Positions 17,022 through 25,790 are shown, counted from the stretch's first letter. The stretch: 64,000 nucleotides of DNA from Alcanivorax sp. (GCF_002733835.1 NZ_NVWY01000004.1:121340-185339), one strand, 5' to 3'. The notes: generated from the sequence alone by a model not told the origin. Numbers and translations are program-made.

Positions 17022-17627
17022 TCAGGACTTTGACTGACTTTTGAGCAATTGCGGCGCCGCAGCACGAAGATACGAGCCCATGGACCACAGGGTGAATGCC
17101 GTGGCCAGGTACAGCAACCCATAACTGAGCCACAACCACGGATTCATGATGATGTCACCACCCGCAGTAAAGTCTGGTTTTTGCGCCAGCAGCAAGGTAA
17201 TGGCTGTCATCTGGGTCACTGTCTTGATTTTGCCCAGCTGGCTCACCGCCACTTTTGCCCGCTGCCCAAGTTCAGCCATCCATTCGCGCAGTGCCGAAAC
17301 CGTAATTTCCCGGGATACGATCACCATGGCCGGCACTGCCAGCCAGGCGGTGGCGTGAATCTGCACCAGCATCACCAGCGCCACGCCCACAATCAGCTTG
17401 TCTGCCACCGGATCCAGAAAGGCACCAAAGGGACTGGTCTGATTAAGCTTGCGAGCCAGATAGCCATCCAGCCAATCGGTGACGCCCGCCGCCAGGAACA
17501 GCAACGCCGCGCAAACATCACTCCAGTGAAATGGCAGGTAGAAAACCAGCACCAGCACGGGAATTGCCAGCACCCGAATCAGGGTGAGGATGTTCGGCAA
17601 ATTCAGGATGGGGTGCACTTTCTGCAT
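17022..17627 (-). CDS. pgsA: CDP-diacylglycerol--glycerol-3-phosphate 3-phosphatidyltransferase
   Basis: Makes phosphatidylglycerol phosphate, the committed step to phosphatidylglycerol and cardiolipin, in the inner membrane. The 201-residue protein carries the complete CDP-alcohol phosphotransferase signature D51-x2-D54-G55-x2-A58-R59-x8-G68-x3-D72-x3-D76 and about five hydrophobic helices. It follows uvrC on the same strand by 93 bases and precedes the tRNA genes, matching the conserved gacA-uvrC-pgsA-tRNA order. Confidence 0.97.
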   Translation of the reverse strand: MQKVHPILNLPNILTLIRVLAIPVLVLVFYLPFHWSDVCAALLFLAAGVTDWLDGYLARKLNQTSPFGAFLDPVADKLIVGVALVMLVQIHATAWLAVPAMVIVSREITVSALREWMAELGQRAKVAVSQLGKIKTVTQMTAITLLLAQKPDFTAGGDIIMNPWLWLSYGLLYLATAFTLWSMGSYLRAAAPQLLKSQSKS

Positions 17628-17720
17628 AGGGAGGAACTACCGGCCATGAAAATAAGCCACCAGTATAGCGGAAAGCCGGCTATGACTCATTTCCGATTTT
17701 CAGATCAAAAACTGAACATG

Positions 17721-19553
17721 CTATTGATGAAACCAGTCGTACAGTGTCTGCGCCATCTGGGCATTGATTCCCGGCACCCGGGCCAGCTCGCTGGCGGATG
17801 CATTGCGCATCTGCTTCAGACCGCCAAAATGGGTCAACAGCGCCTTGCGCCGCTTGGGCCCGATACCGGGAATTTCATCCAGCGTGGACTGCTTGCGTGC
17901 CTTGCCACGGCGGGCACGGTGTCCGGTCAGGGCAAACCGGTGCGCTTCATCGCGGACCTGCTGCAAAAGATGCAGTGCGGAATCCGCCGGGCCAGGGACC
18001 ATTTCCTTCCCACAGGGTAGATAAAGCGCTTCGAATCCAGGCCGTCGGCTGGGGCCCTTGCCAATCCCCATTACCCGCACCCGGGTTTCCAGCTCCAGCT
18101 CCTGAATAACCTTCCAGCCTCGCTGCATTTGCCCCTTGCCGCCGTCGATAAGCAGAAGATCCGGCAACCGGCCCTGCTCTTTCAGCACGCGCTGATAGCG
18201 GCGCCGAATCGCTTCTTCCAGGGCTTCGTAATCATCCCCGCCAGCCGCCGGGTTCACATTAAAGTGGCGATACTCCTGCTTGCGCGCCCCTTGCTGGTCA
18301 AACACCACGCAGGACGCCACGGCTTTCTCGCCTTGTGTATGGCTAATATCGAAACACTCAATACGCCGCACCGGATCGCTGCTTTCCAGCAGCGTTTCCA
18401 GGGCCAGAAAGCGAGCCTCCATGTGTTCGCGTGCCGCCAGTTCGGCCGCCATGGACTGCTGGGCGTTGGTTTGCGCCATGGTGATCCAGGCGGCACGATC
18501 ACTGCGCACCCGCCAAGCCAGCCGGACTTTCTTGCCCCACTGGCTTTCCAGTGCCTGCTGCAACGCTTCAGCGCCCGCAATATCCATACTCAGCAGGATT
18601 TCCTGCGGCTTGACCGGGTCTTCCCTGTCGCCCAAATAATATTGCGAGAGAAAGGCTTCAAGAATTTCGCTGCTATCTTCCTCTCCCCGGGTATCCGGAC
18701 GAAAGGTTCGGTGGCCCAGGATGCGGCCATCACGAATCATCAGCACTTCGATCACGGCCAGGCCATGGCGGGTTTCAATCGCAACCACATCCAGATCACC
18801 CTGCCCGGTTTCCGCGTACTGCTTTTGCTGCACGGACTGAATGGCGGCCAATTGGTCCCGCAGGATCGCGGCTTTCTCGAACTCCAGCGCCAGGGATGCC
18901 GCCTCCATATCGGCACTGAGCTGCTCCACCACTTCCCGACTGCGTCCATCCAGGAAATCCGCCGCCATTTTTACCTGGCGCGCATAATCGGCTTCACTCA
19001 CCAGCCCTACGCACGGTGCCGTGCAACGATTGATCTGGTGCTGGAGGCAGGGACGGGTGCGGTTACGGAAATAGCTGTCGCTACAATTGCGGACCTGGAA
19101 CACTTTCTCGATCAACGACAGGGCTTCACGTACCGCCCCGCCACTGGGATAGGGGCCAAAGTACTGGCTGCCAGCCCGGCGTGTACCGCGATGAAAGGTG
19201 ACGCGGGGAAAACGGTCGGCGCTGGTGATACGGATATACGGGTAGGATTTGTCGTCGCGCAGAAGAATGTTGTAAGGAGGTTTCAACTCCTTGATCAGCG
19301 ACTGCTCCAGCAGCAGCGCTTCCGCCTCACTGCCGGTCACCGTTGTCTGGATATCACGAATTCGCCCGACCAGTGCCCGGGTTTTCGCACTGGATACATT
19401 CTTCTGGAAGTAGCTGTTCAGGCGCGCCTGAAGATTACGCGCCTTGCCCACATACAAAACACCCCCGTCCCCGTCCAGCATACGGTAAACGCCGGGCTTT
19501 CGGGCACAGTGAGTGAGGAAATGTTTGGCATCGAAATCAGACAAGGGGGACAT
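17721..19553 (-). CDS. uvrC: Excinuclease ABC subunit C
   Basis: UvrC makes both incisions in nucleotide excision repair. The 610-residue protein has the N-terminal GIY-YIG nuclease (GVYRM...YVGKA, about residues 18-45), the UVR motif near residue 200-235, the RNase H-like C-terminal nuclease (IECFDISHTQGE; LLLIDGGKGQ) and terminal helix-hairpin-helix motifs (DEIPGIGPKRRKALL and ARVPGINAQMA). ATG 19553 is preferred; an in-frame TTG at 19571 has no better ribosome binding site. It is 72 bases downstream of gacA. Confidence 0.96.
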   Translation of the reverse strand: MSPLSDFDAKHFLTHCARKPGVYRMLDGDGGVLYVGKARNLQARLNSYFQKNVSSAKTRALVGRIRDIQTTVTGSEAEALLLEQSLIKELKPPYNILLRDDKSYPYIRITSADRFPRVTFHRGTRRAGSQYFGPYPSGGAVREALSLIEKVFQVRNCSDSYFRNRTRPCLQHQINRCTAPCVGLVSEADYARQVKMAADFLDGRSREVVEQLSADMEAASLALEFEKAAILRDQLAAIQSVQQKQYAETGQGDLDVVAIETRHGLAVIEVLMIRDGRILGHRTFRPDTRGEEDSSEILEAFLSQYYLGDREDPVKPQEILLSMDIAGAEALQQALESQWGKKVRLAWRVRSDRAAWITMAQTNAQQSMAAELAAREHMEARFLALETLLESSDPVRRIECFDISHTQGEKAVASCVVFDQQGARKQEYRHFNVNPAAGGDDYEALEEAIRRRYQRVLKEQGRLPDLLLIDGGKGQMQRGWKVIQELELETRVRVMGIGKGPSRRPGFEALYLPCGKEMVPGPADSALHLLQQVRDEAHRFALTGHRARRGKARKQSTLDEIPGIGPKRRKALLTHFGGLKQMRNASASELARVPGINAQMAQTLYDWFHQ

Positions 19554-19625
19554 CTCAAAACAGGTTGGCAAACAGAAAGTGTATCAGCCCTGCCCTGATG
19601 ATTTCCCCCTGTAGCGAAGCGGCAA

Positions 19626-20279
19626 TCAGGGGGCTGTGTTTTCTACCGCATCGAGCATGCCGTGACGCACGGCCAGCAACGCCATTTCCACATCGCTGGT
19701 CACACCCAGCTTGTCGAAAATACGGTACCGGTAGGTGTTCACGGTTTTCGGTGACAGGCAAAGTTTGTCGGCCACATCCTGCACTTTGTGGCAATTCACG
19801 ATCATCATCATGATCTGCAGTTCGCGCTCGGAGAGCATATCCAGCTGCGACCCCTCATCACCGGTATAGGGCTTGAGCGCCATGGCCTGAGCGATTTCCG
19901 GGCTGATATAACGCTGGCCGGTAGCCACCACCTTGATGGCACGCACCATTTCTTCCAGGTCGGCACCCTTGGTCATGTAACCGGCGGCACCGGCTTTCAT
20001 CAGGCGGGAGGGAAACGGTTCTTCTTCGCACATTGTGACAGCGATAACGCGGACACCTTCGTCAACGCGTAACAGTTTGCGGGTGGCCTCAAGCCCTCCG
20101 ATCCCTGGCATTTTCAGGTCCATCAGCACCACTTCCGGTGCCAGCTCTCTGGCCATTTGCACGGCGAGCTCACCTGAATTTGCCTCACCGACGACCCGCA
20201 GGCCATCCACTTCGTCCAGCATACGAGCAATGCCGGTACGGACCAGATCATGGTCGTCCACTACCAATACTTTGATCAT
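19626..20279 (-). CDS. gacA: GacA/UvrY-family response regulator
   Basis: NarL/FixJ-type regulator, the partner of the GacS/BarA kinase controlling small RNAs of the Csr/Rsm system. The 217-residue protein has a receiver domain with D8/D9 and phosphoacceptor D54 (VLMDLKMPG), and a LuxR-type helix-turn-helix (LSERELQIMMMI...VADKLCLSPKTVNTYRYRIFDKLGV). Placement directly before uvrC is the hallmark of gacA/uvrY. A hairpin (20292-20310) lies in the leader just before the start. Confidence 0.95.
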   Translation of the reverse strand: MIKVLVVDDHDLVRTGIARMLDEVDGLRVVGEANSGELAVQMARELAPEVVLMDLKMPGIGGLEATRKLLRVDEGVRVIAVTMCEEEPFPSRLMKAGAAGYMTKGADLEEMVRAIKVVATGQRYISPEIAQAMALKPYTGDEGSQLDMLSERELQIMMMIVNCHKVQDVADKLCLSPKTVNTYRYRIFDKLGVTSDVEMALLAVRHGMLDAVENTAP

Positions 20280-20332
20280 TACTGCATCCCCCGGGTAGTT
20301 CCTTTACCCGTCAATGTTCTTTTTTCTGATGA

Positions 20333-20361
20333 TTTGTAGACACAAGAATACCGTTTGTCCA
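20333..20361 (-). promoter_or_regulatory. Putative sigma-70 promoter for gacA
   Basis: On the minus strand TGGACA (20356-20361) and TACAAA (20333-20338) are separated by 17 bases, about 55 bases upstream of the gacA start. The -10 is only a fair match. Confidence 0.35.
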
Positions 20362-20552
20362 CAGGCGTGCATAGGGCGCTGTTAACAAACGATGACACGG
20401 TTTTCCACGTCCTGTTACGTTGGCGCCATTAGCCTTTAGTCGCGTTGACCGCCCAGTCAAAAAAGCGAACCATATAGGCACCATTGCCAGCATCCAGCTG
20501 GCCGCTGATCAACACGGCTAACAACGTCGCCAACAATGACAAAAGGCAACCC

Positions 20553-22226
20553 ATGAGCGCAATCATTTTGCTCCTGCTGGGGCTGGGTGGCATGGCCGCC
20601 GGCTACTTCGTCTACTCCCGCTTTATTGCATCACGGATCTACAGACTGGACCCGGATTTCCGCACCCCGGCCCACGAATTTGAAGACGGCGTGGATTTCG
20701 TGCCCACCAACCGGTATGTGCTGTGGGGCCACCATTTCACTTCTGTTGCCGGTGCAGCGCCGATTGTCGGTCCGGCCATTGCCGTTATCTGGGGCTGGCT
20801 GCCCGCCTTTCTCTGGGTGGTCTTCGGCACGATCTTCTTTGCCGGCGTACACGACAGCGGCGCCCTGTGGGCCAGCGTCCGCAACCGGGCCAAATCTGTT
20901 GGCGCACTCACTGGCGAAGTCGTCGGCAGTCGCGCACGCACTGTCTTCATGATTGTTATCTTTTTGGTGCTGTTAATGGTGAACGCTGTGTTTGGCGTCG
21001 TCATTGCCAAACTGCTCATTAATAATCCCGGCGCGGTCGTCCCGGTGTGGGGCGCCATTGCTGTAGCACTGGTGATTGGCCAGCTCATCTATCGCCGGGT
21101 CATTGGTCTTGGCCTGGTATCTGTGCTCGGTGTGGCGGCGCTGTATAGCCTGATTTACGTGGGTCCCATGGTTCCCGTGACCCTGCCCGATCAAGTCATG
21201 GGGCTTTCGGCAAACGCCAGCTGGATACTGATGTTGTTTGCGTATGCTGCGGTGGCCTCACTGCTTCCCGTCTGGATGCTCTTGCAGCCCCGCGACTACA
21301 TCAACGGCCTGCAATTGTTCGTTGGCCTGATCCTGCTTTACGGTGCTGTCCTGCTCGGTAACCCCCAGGTTGTTGCGCCGATGATCAACAGTGACGTTCC
21401 TGCCGGCACGCCCTCCCTGTTACCGCTTCTGTTTGTCACCATCGCTTGTGGCGCCATCTCCGGCTTCCATGGCCTGGTCGCCTCCGGCACCAGCTCCAAA
21501 CAGCTCGACAAGGAGACAGACGCCCGTTTTGTAGGGTATTTCGGTGCTGTGGGCGAAGGCGCACTGGCACTGGCAGCCATCATTGCCGCCACCGCCGGTT
21601 TTGCCTCCCTGGCTGACTGGCAGGCGGTATACACGGCCTTTGGTCAGGGCAGCCTGACCGCCTTTGTGGATGGTGGCGCCAATATTCTTGCCAATGGCAT
21701 GGGCATGGATGTGGGCGTTGCCGCCACCCTGCTCACCGTGATGGCGGCCCTGTTTGCCGGCACCACCATGGACACCGGTCTGCGCCTGCAGCGCTATATT
21801 TTCCAGGAATGGGGCGAAATCTATCAGCAAAAATGGATGACGCGGCCTCTGCCCGCCACGCTACTGGCCGTAGTCAGCTGCCTTCTGCTGGCGTTTGGGG
21901 CAGGCGGTGCCGATGGCTCCGGCGGCCTGCTGATCTGGCCGTTGTTCGGCACCACCAACCAATTGCTCGCCGGCCTCACCCTGCTGGTGATTACCATCAT
22001 GCTGGTGAAACGCGGACGTCCGGCCATTTATACCCTGGCGCCGCTGGTTTTCCTGCTGGTGATGACCCTGTTTGCCCTGCTGATGCAGCTGAAAAGCTTC
22101 TACGAGAAGGAAGACTGGTTCCTCCTGGGGCTGGACCTTGTTGTATTGGTGGCGGCCCTGCTGGTTACGCTGGAGTGCACCGCAGCCCTCAAGCGCGCCT
22201 TCAAAGCGCCACCGGAGCCTCTGTAA
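20553..22226 (+). CDS. cstA: CstA-family carbon starvation protein / peptide or pyruvate transporter
   Basis: A 557-residue multi-pass inner-membrane protein of the CstA/BtsT family, members of which import pyruvate or peptides. The family hallmarks DGVDFVPTNRYVLWGHHFTSVAGAAPIVGP (in parts) and the GFHGLVASGTSSKQLDKETDARFVGYFG segment are present, with about 14 hydrophobic helices. It is shorter than E. coli CstA (about 700 residues). ATG 20553 is preceded by AAAAGG; an upstream ATG in frame would add a non-hydrophobic 23-residue leader and is not preferred. It shares a TAATG overlap with the next small gene. Confidence 0.92.
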   Translation: MSAIILLLLGLGGMAAGYFVYSRFIASRIYRLDPDFRTPAHEFEDGVDFVPTNRYVLWGHHFTSVAGAAPIVGPAIAVIWGWLPAFLWVVFGTIFFAGVHDSGALWASVRNRAKSVGALTGEVVGSRARTVFMIVIFLVLLMVNAVFGVVIAKLLINNPGAVVPVWGAIAVALVIGQLIYRRVIGLGLVSVLGVAALYSLIYVGPMVPVTLPDQVMGLSANASWILMLFAYAAVASLLPVWMLLQPRDYINGLQLFVGLILLYGAVLLGNPQVVAPMINSDVPAGTPSLLPLLFVTIACGAISGFHGLVASGTSSKQLDKETDARFVGYFGAVGEGALALAAIIAATAGFASLADWQAVYTAFGQGSLTAFVDGGANILANGMGMDVGVAATLLTVMAALFAGTTMDTGLRLQRYIFQEWGEIYQQKWMTRPLPATLLAVVSCLLLAFGAGGADGSGGLLIWPLFGTTNQLLAGLTLLVITIMLVKRGRPAIYTLAPLVFLLVMTLFALLMQLKSFYEKEDWFLLGLDLVVLVAALLVTLECTAALKRAFKAPPEPL

Positions 22227-22492
22227 TGGCAACGCCGGCACAATGGCTCAAACGCATCAGCGATCTCGGGGCGCAGTACTACAACGCCCCCTATCGCGCC
22301 GCCATTGCCCGCGCCAAACGGGATGAAGAGGACCTGTTCATGCTGCTGGTCTTCTCGGAAATGATGGGGGTTCCCAACCCGGCAGCCTGGAGCACACTGG
22401 AATTGCAGCCCCTGCTAATGGAGCGCTTTCATGAATGGCACACCCGCATGGGCATGGAGCGCTCCCCCCTTGATCACTTTCGCTGCTGCTGA
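22226..22492 (+). CDS. Small protein with C-terminal Cys-Cys (cory-CC-star type)
   Basis: An 88-residue soluble protein ending LDHFRCC immediately before the stop. Small proteins that end in CC-stop beside CstA are, from memory, the family named cory-CC-star; that naming should be verified. It is mainly helical and charged (QYYNAPYRAAIARAKRDEEDLF), with no membrane segment. Position suggests the slot that in other bacteria is filled by the small YbdD partner of CstA, but the sequence differs from YbdD. It overlaps cstA (TAATG) and the ArsA-like gene (TGATG), so all three are probably translated as a unit. Terminal Cys-Cys could bind metal or arsenite; this is inference. Confidence 0.85.
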   Translation: MATPAQWLKRISDLGAQYYNAPYRAAIARAKRDEEDLFMLLVFSEMMGVPNPAAWSTLELQPLLMERFHEWHTRMGMERSPLDHFRCC

Positions 22493-23535
22493 TGGCTGAC
22501 ACCGACACCACCGCACAGCTTGAGCTTGATCTGGATGCCCTGCTCGCCTCCCGCACCCTGCTTATGGTGGGCGGCAAGGGCGGCGTGGGCAAAACCAGCA
22601 CCGCCTCCGCCCTGGCCATCCGCGCTGCCGACCAGGGCCGCAAGGTGTTGCTGGTCTCCACCGATCCGGCCCACAGCCTGGCGGACGCCTTTAACCGCCC
22701 CATCGGCAATTCGCCCACTTGTCTGGCGCCGGGACTGACCGCCCTGGAGCTGGACCCGGATGACGAAGTCGAGGCCTACCTGGACCGGGTCAGCGCCCAG
22801 ATGCGCCGCTTTGCCACTCCAGACCAATTCCGCGAGCTGGACAAGCAGTTACGCCTCAGCCGTCAGTCCCCCGGTGCGCAGGAAGCCGCGTTGCTGGAGC
22901 GCATCTCGCGGCTGATTGATGTCGATAGCCGCGACTACGACCTGTTGATCTTCGATACCGCACCCACCGGCCACACCTTGCGGCTGCTAAGCCTGCCGGA
23001 AGTCATGGCCGCCTGGACCCAGGGCCTGCTGCGTCACAGCGACAAGGCCCGCAAACTGGGCCAGGTGTTAGGCCACCTGACACCAGACAAGAGTGTGGAC
23101 AGCCCCCTGCAAGATCCCACCAACCATGCCACCGCAGGCCTGGACCCACGCAGCCAGGAAGTGGCCGATACACTGATCGCCCGTCAGCGATTGTTCCATC
23201 GCGCCCGCCGCCAGCTGTCCGACCCCGTGCAAACCGCTTTTGTCTTTGTGCTGACGCCTGAACGGCTGCCCATTCTCGAGACGCAACGTGCCGTTGCCTC
23301 CCTGACAGAAAATGGCATCCCGGTGGCGGGGGCCGTGGTTAACCGGGTGCTGCCGGATGCCACAGACAGCGCGTTTTTCGCAGCCCGCCATGCACGCCAG
23401 CAACGGCACATGGATGAGCTGGCACACGCTTTGGGCGCGTTGCCTCGCAAGGACTTGCCACTGCAGGAAGATGACATTCAGGGACTGGAGGCAATCCGGG
23501 TATTTGCAGGATTGCTCGGCAATGGGGATCACTGA
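22492..23535 (+). CDS. ArsA/Get3 (TRC40)-family ATPase
   Basis: A 347-residue SIMIBI-class NTPase. It has the deviant Walker A GGKGGVGKTS (residues 27-36), switch I (STDPAHSLADAF), switch II (FDTAPTGHTLRLL) and C-terminal nucleotide-contact region, the plan of ArsA and Get3. It is a single-domain enzyme, unlike the tandem ArsA of plasmid arsenite pumps, and no arsB, arsC or arsR lies nearby. The TGATG overlap with the Cys-Cys protein and the CstA transporter upstream suggests a role with that transporter (assembly, energising or regulation), not arsenic resistance. Confidence 0.9.
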   Translation: MADTDTTAQLELDLDALLASRTLLMVGGKGGVGKTSTASALAIRAADQGRKVLLVSTDPAHSLADAFNRPIGNSPTCLAPGLTALELDPDDEVEAYLDRVSAQMRRFATPDQFRELDKQLRLSRQSPGAQEAALLERISRLIDVDSRDYDLLIFDTAPTGHTLRLLSLPEVMAAWTQGLLRHSDKARKLGQVLGHLTPDKSVDSPLQDPTNHATAGLDPRSQEVADTLIARQRLFHRARRQLSDPVQTAFVFVLTPERLPILETQRAVASLTENGIPVAGAVVNRVLPDATDSAFFAARHARQQRHMDELAHALGALPRKDLPLQEDDIQGLEAIRVFAGLLGNGDH

Positions 23536-23598
23536 GCTTCAACCACAAGTGTATTGCTTGCGTGTTGCGTGAACCGTGTCGCGGCCGCAGAGCGGCAC

Positions 23599-23634
23599 AA
23601 AAAAAGCCCGCACTCATCAAGTGCGGGCTTTTTA
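23599..23634. terminator. Bidirectional intrinsic terminator
   Basis: AGCCCGCACT-CATCA-AGTGCGGGCT forms a 10-bp stem flanked by A7 on the left and T5 on the right, so it can act on both strands. It separates the ArsA-like gene from the convergent tRNA-Ser. Confidence 0.9.
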
Positions 23635-23636
23635 TT

Positions 23637-23724
23637 TGGCGGAGGGGGTGGGATTTGAACCCACGGACGGTCTCCCGTCGCCGGTTTTCAAGACCGGTGC
23701 ATTCGGCCACTCTGCCACCCCTCC
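23637..23724 (-). tRNA. tRNA-Ser (anticodon TGA)
   Basis: The reverse complement starts GGAGGGG and ends CCCCTCC, then G and encoded CCA. The anticodon loop CTTGAAA gives TGA. A long variable arm (about CGACGGGAGACCGTC) marks the class II serine tRNA. A terminator follows within a few bases. Confidence 0.97.
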
Positions 23725-23827
23725 AAGGTGGCAGCAATAATACATGAGCAATAAGGCCAGTCAACGTCGAAGCCACAATACCGCGCACGACTGGTTGAGT
23801 TTTGACCGCTAAGTAGGTCCGTTCAGC

Positions 23828-24511
23828 TCAATCGGAATAACAACGGAAGATGCGCTGCTTGGCACGCTCGTATTGCGCCTGGCTGATAGCCCCTTCCTGC
23901 ATCAGCCGGCGGTGCTCTGCCACTTCTGCCGCCAGCCGCTCCTTGCTGTCGGGCAACAGGGCCCAGGCCCGCTCTCCCCGTAGCTGCAGCGCACCAACCA
24001 CCTTTGCAAAACGCTTTCTGTCTCCACGCTGATCAAACAGATCGAACATCACCACCCGCCCGTTACGGGTATAGAACAGCAGGCGCCGGGACGAGCCCCG
24101 CAGGCAAAACCCCACACCCAGCAAGGACATCCCCAGCGCTGCCAGCGCGGCAACGGCCTGCCCCACAGCCAACAGGAGCCCGGCAACAATGAGTGCCAGC
24201 AGGGCAACACTCAGGGACCGCCAGGCAATTTCACGATAAGCACTTGGCGAGCCTGCCAGAAACGCCAGATTGATGATCCGCGTTACTTCGCGCCGCCCCC
24301 GCTGCTCCGTCCATTCCAGGTAGCGACCATTGAACAGAACGATCCGGCGGTAGCGGCCCAGCAGCCGGTTTTTCTGTTCAAAAACCAGCTCATGGCGACG
24401 CGATGCCAGGTCCGGCACTTGAAGCAAATCGCTGTACAACGAATGCCGATTCTGTACCGCTGCCAGCTCGATTTGCTCACTTTCAGTGGCAGCCAGCGAT
24501 AATGCGCTCAT
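23828..24511 (-). CDS. Two-helix membrane protein with SHOCT-like C-terminal motif
   Basis: A 227-residue protein of unknown function. A soluble N-terminal part (about 1-95) is followed by two adjacent hydrophobic segments (about 100-118 and 120-138) and a basic cytoplasmic part. The C-terminal 35 residues (LAAEVAEHRRLMQEGAISQAQYERAKQRIF, in parts) match the plan of SHOCT motifs, short helical hairpins (LMQEGAISxxQYExxK) found at the ends of many bacterial oligomeric proteins. It stands alone on the minus strand between tRNA-Ser and the divergent YccA-like gene. No enzymatic motif is visible. Confidence 0.85.
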   Translation of the reverse strand: MSALSLAATESEQIELAAVQNRHSLYSDLLQVPDLASRRHELVFEQKNRLLGRYRRIVLFNGRYLEWTEQRGRREVTRIINLAFLAGSPSAYREIAWRSLSVALLALIVAGLLLAVGQAVAALAALGMSLLGVGFCLRGSSRRLLFYTRNGRVVMFDLFDQRGDRKRFAKVVGALQLRGERAWALLPDSKERLAAEVAEHRRLMQEGAISQAQYERAKQRIFRCYSD

Positions 24512-24675
24512 AAGGCCCCCCTCAGCTCAGACTCAGGTATTTTCAGTACGAAAATAGTATTATGTACTTGCCTCGCCATCCCGAGATAAGGGTCACAAAA
24601 GTGCACATCCATGGTCGCCAATGATCCCCACGGGATGACCAGGCACTTTCTCATGGCGAAAAGCCGGTTTAACGC

Positions 24676-24703
24676 TTGATTTTGGCCTCCTCGCCCTTAT
24701 GAT
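24676..24703 (+). promoter_or_regulatory. Putative sigma-70 promoter for the yccA-tusDCB genes
   Basis: TTGATT (24676-24681) and TATGAT (24698-24703) with a 16-base spacer, about 33 bases upstream of the assigned start of the YccA-like gene. Confidence 0.55.
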
Positions 24704-24735
24704 CACAGGAACAATTGGCAAGGATGAGTGATATC

Positions 24736-25419
24736 ATGAATAACCCGACCAACCCCTACTCCGCCCCCCACCAGCACGGTGTTGCCGTTTCCGGGGAGCG
24801 CGCGGCCCAGGTACTGAAAAACACCTATATGCTGCTGGGGCTGTCACTCGTTGTGGCAACCGGCGCGTCCTGGTTTGCCATGGCCAGCAACATCGGTTTC
24901 GTTAACGTCTGGCTGACCATCGGTGTCTATTTTGGTCTGCTGTTCGCCACCAACGCGCTTCGCAACAGTGCCTGGGGCATTCTGGCTGTCTTCGGCCTGA
25001 CTGGCTGGCTGGGTTTCACCACCGGCCCGATCATTAACATGTACGCCCAGATCCCCGGCGGCATGGAGATCGTAACCACCGCTCTGGCTGGCACTGCCGG
25101 TATTTTCGTGGCCATGTCGGCCATTGCCCTGGTCACCCGCAAGGACTTCAGCTTCCTCACCAACTTCATCATGATCGGTATTCTGGTGGCGTTCGGGGCA
25201 AGCATCGCCAACATCTTCTTCGCCATCCCGGCGCTGAGCCTGGCGGTATCTGCTGCCTTTGTGCTGCTGTCCTCCCTGCTGATCATGTGGCAGACCAGCG
25301 CCATCATCCACGGCGGTGAAACCAACTACATCATGGCGACGGTGACCCTGTTCGTTTCCATCTACAACCTGTTCATGTCCCTGTTGCACCTGCTGACAGC
25401 TCTCAGCGGCAACGATTAA
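24736..25419 (+). CDS. yccA: Bax inhibitor-1 (YccA/BI-1) family membrane protein
   Basis: A 227-residue protein with seven hydrophobic helices, the length and topology of YccA, an inner-membrane protein that in E. coli interacts with FtsH. The last membrane stretch (TVTLFVSIYNLFMSLLHLLTAL) matches the conserved BI-1 C terminus. Start: ATG 24736 has AAGGATG about 9 bases upstream; ATG 24724 and TTG 24715 in the same frame are alternatives adding 4 or 7 residues. The stop overlaps the tusD start (TAATG). Confidence 0.9.
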   Translation: MNNPTNPYSAPHQHGVAVSGERAAQVLKNTYMLLGLSLVVATGASWFAMASNIGFVNVWLTIGVYFGLLFATNALRNSAWGILAVFGLTGWLGFTTGPIINMYAQIPGGMEIVTTALAGTAGIFVAMSAIALVTRKDFSFLTNFIMIGILVAFGASIANIFFAIPALSLAVSAAFVLLSSLLIMWQTSAIIHGGETNYIMATVTLFVSIYNLFMSLLHLLTALSGND

Positions 25420-25790
25420 TGCGATTCTCGCTACTGGTCAACGCGGCGGCGGATTCCGCCGCCGCGTTGACCGCCCTGCATACTGCTCAAGCCCTTCTCG
25501 ACACCCCCGATCACCAACTCCACTGCCTGTTCTTCTACCGGGATGCCGTGCATCTGGCGAACCGTCATGCCTGGACCGGTGATGGCACCCAAGCCAATGC
25601 CGCCCAGCAGTGGCAGCACTGGCTTGCCCGTCATGATGTGAATGCCGTGGTTTGTGTGGGCGCCGCCCAGCGTCGGGGCATTGTCGCCACCGACACGGAC
25701 AACACGCTGGCGGAAGGCTTCTCTCTTGCGGGACTGGGGCAATGGGCGGAGGCCCTCATCAGCAGCGATCAGGTGATTCAGTTTGGCTAA
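25419..25790 (+). CDS. tusD: Sulfurtransferase complex subunit TusD
   Basis: TusD receives persulfide from TusA and passes it via TusE to MnmA for 2-thiouridine at tRNA wobble position 34. The 123-residue DsrE-family protein has the sulfur-carrying cysteine C79 in VCVGAAQRRGI, the expected position. MnmA itself is encoded at 47858-48952. A near-perfect palindrome occupies codons 7 to 17. It overlaps the preceding gene by 1 base and tusC by 8 bases. Confidence 0.93.
   Translation: MRFSLLVNAAADSAAALTALHTAQALLDTPDHQLHCLFFYRDAVHLANRHAWTGDGTQANAAQQWQHWLARHDVNAVVCVGAAQRRGIVATDTDNTLAEGFSLAGLGQWAEALISSDQVIQFG
25438..25470. repeat. Perfect 16-bp inverted repeat inside the tusD 5' coding region
   Basis: TCAACGCGGCGGCGGA, one T, then the exact reverse complement of the arm. 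As RNA it would form a roughly 14-bp GC-rich stem starting 19 bases after the tusD start. It encodes VNAAADSAAAL. Confidence 0.95.

Noticed and set aside
22492..23535. Arsenic resistance operon suggested by the ArsA-like ATPase
   Set aside because: No arsB, arsC, arsD, arsR or acr3 nearby, and the gene is coupled to a CstA transporter.
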